This document shows, piece by piece, positions 57,397 to 64,000 of a stretch of DNA of 64,000 nt; positions within the stretch are counted from its first letter, which is position 1; the number at the start of each line of letters is the position of its first letter. Under the pieces are notes generated by a model. The model did no database searches and had not been told where the DNA came from. It saw nothing but the letters and a program-made list of their open reading frames with translations. The translations under genes and the position numbers were made by a program. The stretch comes from JBOFCO01 sp051646105 (lineage in GTDB: Bacteria > Pseudomonadota > Alphaproteobacteria > Rhodobacterales > Rhodobacteraceae): assembly GCA_051646105.1 (NCBI GenBank), contig JBOFCO010000229.1, positions 17,131-81,130 of the forward strand. The letters are read 5' to 3'.

Positions 57397-58086
57397 ATGG
57401 TGCCGCCGAAGGCAAAAGGAAACAGAGCCGTGGCCGTCGCCCCCCGAGTCGCCCCCCGAAAGGAAACGATTTCCAGCCGCATCTGTACGGATTTGCGCGG
57501 AGCGATCCTGCGGGCAGAGCTGTTGCCGGATGACAAGATCAATCTGGATGCCCTCCGCCTGCGGTTTCAAACCTCGATCAGCCCGCTGCGAGAGGCGCTG
57601 GCCCGCCTGACGGCAGAAGGTCTGGTTCTGTTCGAGGATCAGTGCGGCTTCCGCGTTTCACCTGTCTCTCGGGAAGAATACGCGGATATTGCTTCGCTAC
57701 GTACCGAGCTTGACTGTCTTGCCCTTGGGGAAGCGGTTGCAAGGGGAAACCTGGCTTGGGAAAGCGGCGTCATTGGTGCTTTGCATCGTCTGCGCCGGAC
57801 ATCGTATGAGGCAGAGCCCTTAATCTGGCAGCAGGCGCATGACGCCTTTCATTTTGCCTTGGTCGCCGGAACAGCACGGCCCGTTCTGTTGCAGACCAGA
57901 TCAAGGCTTTCCGAATTGGACCGCCGCTATCGCGCTCTTGCGGGTGTGGGAGGGGACGGCGAAACCGGGCCCGCCTCGCACGAAGCGATTTCTGCCGCAG
58001 CGACCCGCCGAGATACCAAAGCGGCCGTTGCTGCATTGCGCACCAATCTGGCCGACGAAGCGCAGGCGGTTCTGGCCCGTCTGTAG
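57397..58086 (+). CDS. Second GntR-family regulator with FCD domain
   Basis: Protein of 229 residues with a wing-helix region (ICTDLRGAILRAELLPDDKI, TSISPLREALARLTAEGLV) and an FCD domain (DAFHFALVAGT). Related to but clearly different in sequence from the regulator at 56614-57282, with which it is divergent. Having two similar regulators suggests control of two neighbouring units or a duplicated-and-diverged pair. Converges on repA with 22 bases between. Confidence 0.88.
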   Translation: MVPPKAKGNRAVAVAPRVAPRKETISSRICTDLRGAILRAELLPDDKINLDALRLRFQTSISPLREALARLTAEGLVLFEDQCGFRVSPVSREEYADIASLRTELDCLALGEAVARGNLAWESGVIGALHRLRRTSYEAEPLIWQQAHDAFHFALVAGTARPVLLQTRSRLSELDRRYRALAGVGGDGETGPASHEAISAAATRRDTKAAVAALRTNLADEAQAVLARL

Positions 58087-58108
58087 CGTAATCCTGACGC
58101 TCAAACCG

Positions 58109-59281
58109 TCAGCGCCCCCATGCCTGCTGGATCAGACCGGCTATTTCTTGGCCTACCGCGTTCAGATTTTCCATCGCACGTTCATAGGCCTGCCGGGAAA
58201 ACGCGCCGCGGTCTACTTCGTAGAGGGTTTGCTTTGCAGCGCCTGCCTCGGAAATCGCATTTGATTTCAATATATTATGATTCATGACACTTTCCCCCAG
58301 TATTGATCGCATATGGGAAATCGTCTGGTTCTGTGCACCGTCACCCGGTTCGTGGCGAGTGACCAGATATCGCATCCAGTCATAATTCATGTCGCCGCCC
58401 GCATCTGCCACAACACCAAGAAGGTCAGAGGCCATCAGCAGAAACTGGCACATCGACATCACATCCAGCATCTGCGGATGCACCGTCACCAGCACCGCCG
58501 TCGCCGCTGAAAGGGCGGACATCGCCAGAAACCCCAACTGTTGGGGGCAATCAATTATCACCACATCATAGTCTGCCTCTACCTCGGCCAGCCGGTCGCC
58601 AATCCGGGTAAAGAACATCTCTCCGGTGCGCGCAGTCAGTACGCGGGGTGTGTCGTGCTCGAACTCCATCAGGTCGAGGTTGCCGGGGATGATGTCGAGG
58701 TTGGTGAAATAGGTCTTGCGGATCACATCCCGCATCGGCAGCGGGTCTTCATAGCGGATCGCGTCGTAAAGCGTGCCGCCATCCAGCAAGGCGAATTCGG
58801 GCTGAAACCCGTGCAGCGCCGAAAGCGATGCCTGCGGGTCAAGATCGATCGCCAACACGCGATAGCCATCCAGCGCCAACTTTTGCGCCAGATGCGCGGC
58901 AGTCGTTGTCTTGCCGGAACCGCCCTTGAAATTGATGACGCAGATCACCTGAAGATGATCGTCACCGCGACGGCCGGGCAGATAGGTGCCGGGGCTTTTC
59001 GCACCCTTTTCCAGCAATTGCCGCAACGCCATGACGTCCTCGGGCGAATAATATCGGCGCCCCCCGGTGCCGGTTTCCGGCTGCGGCCCGCGTCCTTCAA
59101 GGCTGAGCTTGCGCAGATAGGCATCTGTCACCCCAAGCAGGTCTGCGACCTCCCCACTGGTGAAAGTGCGCAGGGTGCGATGTGCCGTCGGCGGAAAAAG
59201 CTGTTGGCGATGCGCCTGCAAGCGTTCGGACAGCAGCGCCGCGTGGGTGCCGACCAGTCTGTCGATACGTTCTCGTCGCAC
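58109..59281 (-). CDS. repA: RepA-type plasmid partition ATPase (repABC family), solitary
   Basis: Protein of 390 residues, full family length. The N-terminal segment FTSGEVADLLGVTDAYLRKLS is a MerR-like helix-turn-helix. Then comes the deviant Walker A KGGSGKTT (119-126), AIDLDPQASLSALHGFQPEF and VVIIDCPQQLGF: a ParA-type ATPase of RepABC replicons. GTG start. RepA partitions the replicon with RepB and represses repABC. Downstream of it no repB or repC follows; a convergent GntR gene comes 22 bases later. Probably a relic of an integrated or broken RepABC plasmid. Confidence 0.92.
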   Translation of the reverse strand: MRRERIDRLVGTHAALLSERLQAHRQQLFPPTAHRTLRTFTSGEVADLLGVTDAYLRKLSLEGRGPQPETGTGGRRYYSPEDVMALRQLLEKGAKSPGTYLPGRRGDDHLQVICVINFKGGSGKTTTAAHLAQKLALDGYRVLAIDLDPQASLSALHGFQPEFALLDGGTLYDAIRYEDPLPMRDVIRKTYFTNLDIIPGNLDLMEFEHDTPRVLTARTGEMFFTRIGDRLAEVEADYDVVIIDCPQQLGFLAMSALSAATAVLVTVHPQMLDVMSMCQFLLMASDLLGVVADAGGDMNYDWMRYLVTRHEPGDGAQNQTISHMRSILGESVMNHNILKSNAISEAGAAKQTLYEVDRGAFSRQAYERAMENLNAVGQEIAGLIQQAWGR

Positions 59282-59651
59282 TATACTGCTCTGGCTTTTG
59301 TCCGTTTCGGTAATAATCGTCTTGTTCCGGGCTTCGCGGATACTAATGCAGGTGATGCGAAGGTCCGCGCAAGCGCAATCTTCAATATCTGGTATGCTGT
59401 ATTTGCTTGGCTACTAGTATGAGATCAGGCCGGGTGAAGCTCAAACGGACGCAAGGCCTGTTTGGAAAGGCGCCTGATCCGTGAAATGACAGGGTAGGGT
59501 GGCGGAGCCATGCAAGGAAAACAATCAGATATCGATCAGGCCTTGATCCGACCCATATTTGTGCCGATTCCGCAAGCCAGCGCTTCCGCTCCTCATTGTC
59601 ATTGAACAGGGCGATGGAAGGATGCGCCCTCCTGCCACTTGGCACGGCAGC
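59282..59651. other. Intergenic region upstream of repA
   Basis: 370 bases with no convincing gene. The open frame 59382-59645 on the minus strand has no recognisable motif and starts without a good site. The repA promoter and operator should be here. The patch 59440-59600 reads like decayed coding or insertion-sequence remnant but I cannot name it. Confidence 0.5.
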
Positions 59652-59897
59652 CTAACCGCCCTTCAGGCGTTGCAGCAGAAAGACTTCGCTCTCCGGGCCA
59701 ACAGGTGCCGCGCGGTTGTTTGCAATCACTTCGCCGTCCACTGCCACGGACACCCCTGCCTTGATCGCCGGACCCAGACCGGGATGCGCCCTCTCCAGCG
59801 CATCCAGCATCTGCCCAACGGTCGTGGCCTCGACCTCGAAGACCTCCTGCCCGTCGGCGAAGCGCCGCAGACTGGCCCAGAGATGGACCTTAGCCAC
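59652..59897 (-). CDS. MoaD/ThiS-like small sulfur-carrier protein
   Basis: Protein of 81 residues with a beta-grasp look: AKVHLWASLRRFADGQEVFE, then TVGQMLDALERAHPGL, then VFLLQRLKGG. It ends in the double glycine required for adenylation and thiocarboxylation. The gene starts 3 bases after the stop of the molybdenum-hydroxylase large subunit and is the last gene of that operon, which suggests supply of sulfur for its pterin cofactor or a related dedicated step. Confidence 0.88.
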   Translation of the reverse strand: MAKVHLWASLRRFADGQEVFEVEATTVGQMLDALERAHPGLGPAIKAGVSVAVDGEVIANNRAAPVGPESEVFLLQRLKGG

Positions 59898-59900
59898 GGC

Positions 59901-62153
59901 TCAGCCCTTTTTCGCCTTGATTGCCGCCAGCACCTTTGGCGGGGTGCAAGGCAGGCTGCGGACACGCGCACCTGTGGCCCCGGCAATGGCCGAGGCAATG
60001 GCGGGCAGGGGCGGGGTGATCCCCGTTTCGCCCACACCGCGCACGCCATAGGGATGGCCGGGGTTCGGCACCTCGATGATCACCGTGTCGATCATCGGCA
60101 GGTCGCTGGCAACCGGAATGCGATAATCCAGAAAGATCGGATTCTGCAGCCGCCCGTCTTCGCCGTAGACATATTCCTCGTTCAGCGCCCAGCCGATGCC
60201 CTGCGCGGCACCGCCTTGATACTGGCCCTCGACATAGGCCGGGTGGATCGCTGTCCCGGCATCCTGCACCACCAGATAGCGCAGCACCGTGGTCCGGCCC
60301 GTTTCCGGATCGACCTCGACATCCACGACATGCGTGCCGAAGCTGGCACCGACCCCGTCCGCCGTCACCTCGTGGTGACCCGAGATCGGCCCGCCGGTCG
60401 AACCCATCTTGGCCCCGATTTCACCGATGGTCACGGGCGGGAACTTGCCCGCATTCGGGCCAGCGGGATGTGCCGCGCCGTCTTTCCATTCCACCGCATC
60501 CGCGTCGATGCCCCAGTCGGTCGCCGCGCGGCGGCACATCTCGGCCATCGCAGCCCTGGCCGCTTCCACCGCTGCCTTGCCGCTGGCAAAGGTCGCCCGA
60601 CTGCCATGGGTGGGTTCGTTCACCCCCAACGCGCCTGTTTCGACCACATTCACCCGGACGTTCTCATATGGGATGCCTAGGCACTCCGCCACCATCAGCC
60701 CGATGGAGGCGCGACTGCCGCCGATATCCGGCGTGCCGATGGAAACGGTTGCCGTCCCGTCCTCGCCCACAGCCAGCGAAACCGAGGTTTCGCCGCCATG
60801 GTTGAACCAGAAGCCCGAGGCAACGCCGCGCCCCTGATTGGGGCCAAGGGGGATCGCATAGTTCGGATGCGCCTTTGCGGCCTCCAGCGTCTCCTTGAGG
60901 CCGATCACGTTGTAGACCGGCCCGTAAGACGATTTCGACCCGTTCTTCGCCCCGTTCTTCAGCCGCACTTCGATCGGGTCCAGTTTCAGCTCGCGGCACA
61001 TCTCGTCGACCAGGCTTTCCACCGCGAAAGCCGCCATGGGTGAACCGGGCGCGCGATAGGCCGCGGCTTTCGGCCGGTTGGCGATCACTTCCACCGCCTC
61101 GTGCTTCAGGGCCGGAATGTCGTAGCAGGCAAAGGCGCAGGGCAGCGCCTCGCCAATCGGGGACATCCCCGGGAACGCCCCGCCCTGCATCCGGAAATAC
61201 ACCTGACCGGCGGTGATCGTGCCGTCCTTCTTCATCCCCAGCTTCACGTCCATCGACGCGCTGGCCGTCGGCCCCGTCGCCCGCAGCACCTCGGACCGGC
61301 TCATCACCAGCTTGACCGGGCGCCCGCCCGCCTTTTTAGACAGGGCCAGAGTCAGCGGCTCCATGAAGATCGTGGTCTTGCCGCCAAACCCGCCACCGAT
61401 TTCCGAAGGCGTCACCCGCAAGTTCGCCGCGTCGATCCCCAGCACCGCCGCGCTCATCCGGCGGATGTACCAGTGGCCTTGCGTACAAACCCACATCTCC
61501 CCCCGGCCATCCTCGCCCAGTTGGCCCACGGCGGCATGCGGTTCGATATAGCCCTGATGTGTCGCCTCGGTCTTGTAGGTATGTTCGCGCACAATATCGG
61601 CAGCGGCAAAGCCCGCATCGACGTCGCCATGCCCGAACTCCATATGGCGGGCGACGTTTCCATGCATTCCTTCCGGCACCGAATAATCCGCAACGCCATC
61701 GCGGATGACCGGGGCGCCCTTGGCCATCGCCGCATCCACGTCGGTCACATGCGGCAACACCTCATAAGTGACGTCGATCAGCCGCGCCGCATCCTGCGCC
61801 AGCAGGGCCGAGGTCGCCGCTACTGCCGCCACAGCGTGCCCGTCGTAAAGGGCCTTTTCGCCCGCCAGGGTGTTGTTCTGCAGGTTCAGCTCCTCGCCCG
61901 TAAGCCCCGTCGGCAGGTCGGCGCGCGTCACCACGGCCTTCACGCCCTCCAGCGCCAGGGCTTTCGAGGCGTCGATCTTCACGATCCGCGCATGGGCATG
62001 GGGTGACCGCACGACAGCAGCCCAGAGCATCCCGGGCAGAGAGAAATCCGCGCCATAGCGCGCGCGGCCCGTCACCTTGTCCAGCCCGTCGGGGCGCGGG
62101 GGTCGGGTACCGATCAGCCTGTATCCGGTCTTCAGTTCATCCTTCGCCATCAT
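59901..62153 (-). CDS. Molybdenum hydroxylase large subunit (xanthine dehydrogenase family)
   Basis: Protein of 750 residues. Cofactor-binding stretches are SEIGGGFGGKT, AAYRAPGSP and the catalytic glutamate in GVGETGITPP (about residue 709). The RAPGSP active-site loop is not the CSFR loop of true CO dehydrogenase, so it is an aldehyde, xanthine, or N-heterocycle hydroxylase. Substrate not identifiable. Its start overlaps the 2Fe-2S gene by 4 bases. Confidence 0.92.
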   Translation of the reverse strand: MMAKDELKTGYRLIGTRPPRPDGLDKVTGRARYGADFSLPGMLWAAVVRSPHAHARIVKIDASKALALEGVKAVVTRADLPTGLTGEELNLQNNTLAGEKALYDGHAVAAVAATSALLAQDAARLIDVTYEVLPHVTDVDAAMAKGAPVIRDGVADYSVPEGMHGNVARHMEFGHGDVDAGFAAADIVREHTYKTEATHQGYIEPHAAVGQLGEDGRGEMWVCTQGHWYIRRMSAAVLGIDAANLRVTPSEIGGGFGGKTTIFMEPLTLALSKKAGGRPVKLVMSRSEVLRATGPTASASMDVKLGMKKDGTITAGQVYFRMQGGAFPGMSPIGEALPCAFACYDIPALKHEAVEVIANRPKAAAYRAPGSPMAAFAVESLVDEMCRELKLDPIEVRLKNGAKNGSKSSYGPVYNVIGLKETLEAAKAHPNYAIPLGPNQGRGVASGFWFNHGGETSVSLAVGEDGTATVSIGTPDIGGSRASIGLMVAECLGIPYENVRVNVVETGALGVNEPTHGSRATFASGKAAVEAARAAMAEMCRRAATDWGIDADAVEWKDGAAHPAGPNAGKFPPVTIGEIGAKMGSTGGPISGHHEVTADGVGASFGTHVVDVEVDPETGRTTVLRYLVVQDAGTAIHPAYVEGQYQGGAAQGIGWALNEEYVYGEDGRLQNPIFLDYRIPVASDLPMIDTVIIEVPNPGHPYGVRGVGETGITPPLPAIASAIAGATGARVRSLPCTPPKVLAAIKAKKG

Positions 62154-62638
62154 GCAGCCCCCCGATGGTCCTGACGCATTTCCGCCGCGGCGTCCTGCAC
62201 GGCGCGGATGATCTTGTCATAGCCCGTGCAGCGACACAGGTTTCCTGCCAGCCAATAGCGCACCTCGGTATCCGTCGGGTCAGGATTCCGGTCCAGCAGC
62301 GCCTTTGCGGCCACAAGGATTCCGGGCGTGCAGAATCCGCACTGCAGCGCCGCATGTTCCACGAACTTGCGCTGCAACGGGTGCAACTCCTCGCCCGCCA
62401 TGCCCTCGATGGTCTCGACGCGCTTGCCGTGGGCTTCCGCCGCCAGCATCAGGCAGGAACAGACCAGCGTGCCGTCCACGGTGACCGAACAGGCCCCGCA
62501 ATCGCCCGTGCCGCAGCCTTCTTTCGTCCCCGTCAGGTCCAGATGGTTGCGCAATGCGTCCAGCAGAGTCTCGCGCGGATCTGCCAGAAATTCGACCGGG
62601 TCGCCGTTGACGGTTGTGGTGACGTGGATCTTGCTCAT
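62150..62638 (-). CDS. Molybdenum hydroxylase 2Fe-2S subunit
   Basis: Protein of 162 residues with both clusters: the plant-type ferredoxin site EGCGTGDCGACSV and the alpha-helical site QCGFCTPG ... NLCRCTGY. It passes electrons from the Mo centre to the FAD subunit. Overlaps its neighbours on both sides by 4 bases. Confidence 0.95.
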   Translation of the reverse strand: MSKIHVTTTVNGDPVEFLADPRETLLDALRNHLDLTGTKEGCGTGDCGACSVTVDGTLVCSCLMLAAEAHGKRVETIEGMAGEELHPLQRKFVEHAALQCGFCTPGILVAAKALLDRNPDPTDTEVRYWLAGNLCRCTGYDKIIRAVQDAAAEMRQDHRGAA

Positions 62639-63501
62639 TTCTTCGCCTCCTTCGCCCGATCATAGGCCATCTTCGCCGCCCGGCGGGCCAGTACGCCCGC
62701 CACGTCGATCCGGAACTCCTTCGTCCCGCGCTTGTCTGAAATCGGCTTTGCCGCACCCTCTGCCGCTTTGGCCAATGCAGCCAGCGCCGGATCATCCAAC
62801 GTGGTGCCGATGATGGCCTTCGCCGCCGCTTCCGACAGGATCACCGTCGGCGCCACCGCCCCCAATGCGACCCGCGCCTCGGCAACCCGGTCCCCGTCCA
62901 GCCGCAGGTTCACAGCACAGCCGACCACGGCAATGTCCATCTCGGTCCGGGGAATGAAGCGCAGATAGGCATCGCCCGCGTTCTTCCCCCGTGGCGGCAG
63001 CGTGATCGCGGAAATCACCTCACCCTTCGCCAGACTGGTCTTGCCCGGCCCCGCCGGAACCTTCTCCACCGGAATGTCACGCGACCCGTTCGGCCCGGTC
63101 ACCGTGACCACCGCCCCCGCCGCAAACAGCCCCGGCACCGAATCCGCCGCTGGCGAGCCGTTGCACAGGTTCCCTGCCAGCGTCGCCCGACCCTGCACCT
63201 GGGTCGAGCCGACAAGGTTCATCCCCTCGACCACGCCGGGCCAGTCGCGCACAAGCCCTTCGTGCGCGCCAAGCACGATGCCCGGCACCGCGACACCGAT
63301 CCGCCAGCCACCATCGGCTGTCGCCGTCACCTGATCAACGCCCGGAATATGCTTCAGGTCGACAAGATCATCCGGCAGCACCATGCCTGCGCGCATCTGG
63401 ACCAGAACATCGGTGCCCCCGGCCAGAAAGCGCAGGGTCCCCTTGGCCCCGGCGGCAATGGCAGAAGCATCCGCAAAACTCGTCGGTGTGTGGTATCGCA
63501 T
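62635..63501 (-). CDS. Molybdenum hydroxylase FAD-binding subunit
   Basis: Protein of 288 residues. FAD-binding motifs FLAGGTDVLVQMRAG near the N terminus and TLAGNLCNGSPAADSVP are visible. MRYHTPTSF at 63501 is the family-like start; a second ATG 18 bases upstream is possible. No extra Fe-S insertion, unlike 4-hydroxybenzoyl-CoA reductase. First gene of the operon. Confidence 0.92.
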   Translation of the reverse strand: MRYHTPTSFADASAIAAGAKGTLRFLAGGTDVLVQMRAGMVLPDDLVDLKHIPGVDQVTATADGGWRIGVAVPGIVLGAHEGLVRDWPGVVEGMNLVGSTQVQGRATLAGNLCNGSPAADSVPGLFAAGAVVTVTGPNGSRDIPVEKVPAGPGKTSLAKGEVISAITLPPRGKNAGDAYLRFIPRTEMDIAVVGCAVNLRLDGDRVAEARVALGAVAPTVILSEAAAKAIIGTTLDDPALAALAKAAEGAAKPISDKRGTKEFRIDVAGVLARRAAKMAYDRAKEAKK

Positions 63502-63931
63502 TTCAGAGATCCATTGCATGGGTCAACGTGGCACCTGCACGAGCGGTGGCTTCTTGGATCATAGTGCGAGTTTTGGGGGTTGCTAGTGGTTGGTTTCGGT
63601 TTGCAGGCCGGTCGTTACCCCGGTCACGGTCGAAAGTCGGGCCCGAACATCCTGGGACCGTTCAATTACCCGGGGTCATGCTGCTCGCTGAAAGAGCGGT
63701 AGCGGCACGAATGGCGAAATGATGGTCTGCCTTGGTTGTACCGGCGGCCTGCAAGCGAGACGTTCCGCAAGATCGCCATTGGCAAGGGCGACGCGAACTT
63801 GAAGGAGCAGGTGTGGACTTGCCCGGGAAATGTGGAGAGCACCAACTGAGGAGCTAGGGTCAGGACCCATTGATTTGCTTGAGGCTGCCTTCGCTGCGTG
63901 ATTCAAGCTCCCGAACTGACCGGGGGTGATG
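63502..63931. other. Intergenic region with insertion-sequence end
   Basis: No gene is supported up to the transposase at 63932. The left part should hold the promoter of the molybdenum hydroxylase operon; TATGAT on the minus strand at 63558-63563 is a possible -10, without a convincing -35. The stretch 63720-63850 has a short open reading on the plus strand without recognisable content and may be a relic. A 12-base palindrome GGGTCAGGACCC at 63857-63868 probably marks the left end of the insertion sequence. Confidence 0.5.
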
Positions 63932-64000
63932 ATGAGCAACCTTTTCTGGCTGACCGACGAGCAAATGGAGCGGTTGAAACCGTTCTTTCCCAGGAGCCAC
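63857..64000 (+). mobile_element. IS5-family insertion sequence, left end (partial)
   Basis: The element is cut by the window edge. The left boundary is an estimate, based on the palindromic GGGTCAGGACCC about 65 bases before the transposase start and the CTAG at 63854-63857 that may be a target-site trace. The transposase start supports the family. Confidence 0.6.
63932..64000 (+). CDS. IS5-family transposase, N terminus (partial)
   Basis: The last 23 codons read MSNLFWLTDEQMERLKPFFP plus three more residues, the typical start of the N-terminal domain in IS5/IS427-group transposases (DUF4096). The ATG lies after GGGGTGATG. The gene continues beyond the window; whether it is intact is unknown. 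Confidence 0.85.
   Translation, partial: MSNLFWLTDEQMERLKPFFPRSH

Noticed and set aside
59382..59645. 87-codon open frame upstream of repA
   Set aside because: No motif, no ribosome site, and odd composition; may be a remnant but cannot be supported as a gene.
1..64000. CRISPR array, rRNA operon or prophage
   Set aside because: No regularly spaced repeats, no rRNA-like sequence and no phage structural genes were seen on either strand.

Overview
The window is GC-rich (low 60s percent GC by eye) and densely coded. It looks like the chromosome of an alphaproteobacterium of the Rhodobacteraceae/Paracoccaceae type. The strongest pointers are the redox regulatory set regB / senC / regA / hvrA, the house-keeping order secB-fxsA-tim44-mltA-smr, addB/addA transcribed behind tsaE-amgK-murU, the 41-residue L36 form, and DinB with an N-terminal Cys cluster. 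Species cannot be fixed from the sequence alone.

Left part (1-10500): the end of an NtrC/DctD-type sigma-54 activator, a tripartite tricarboxylate transporter (tctC-tctB-tctA), a convergent FAD oxidoreductase, a non-coding stretch with two interleaved inverted repeats, an HdeD-like membrane protein, and a minus-strand sugar ABC operon (ATPase, permease, binding protein, RbsD/FucU mutarotase). The ABC operon is preceded by a good promoter and a perfect 19-bp palindrome.

Middle (10500-51950): core genes. These cover protein export (secB) and cell-wall turnover (mltA, amgK/murU). Proteolysis is represented by hslV and hslU, separated by a membrane-protein gene. Then come trxA, the AddAB recombination nuclease, the t6A factor tsaE, a kinase-less PAS protein, the RegBA redox system with SenC and HvrA, dinB, an N-formylglutamate amidohydrolase, tRNA-Val(GAC), rpmJ, rmuC-mutL, a pair of M16 peptidases (one catalytic, one degenerate), lspA, purH, a heparinase-like gene, rsmB, a 59-residue SDHAF4-like gene, dapB, rbfA, a phosphodiester-glycosidase-like gene, truB and rpsO. 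Many neighbours overlap by 4 bases (ATGA) or 8 bases, which suggests translational coupling.

Right part (51950-64000): accessory in character. The usual rpsO-pnp pairing is absent. After the rpsO terminator come an HpcH/HpaI aldolase, a TRAP transporter translationally coupled to a shikimate/quinate dehydrogenase-like enzyme, two FCD-type GntR regulators, a complete but solitary repABC-type RepA with no RepB or RepC beside it, a molybdenum hydroxylase operon (FAD, 2Fe-2S, Mo subunits) ending in a MoaD/ThiS-like protein, and the left edge of an IS5-family insertion sequence. I read this as an acquired catabolic region with plasmid ancestry. No CRISPR array, rRNA or prophage is visible.
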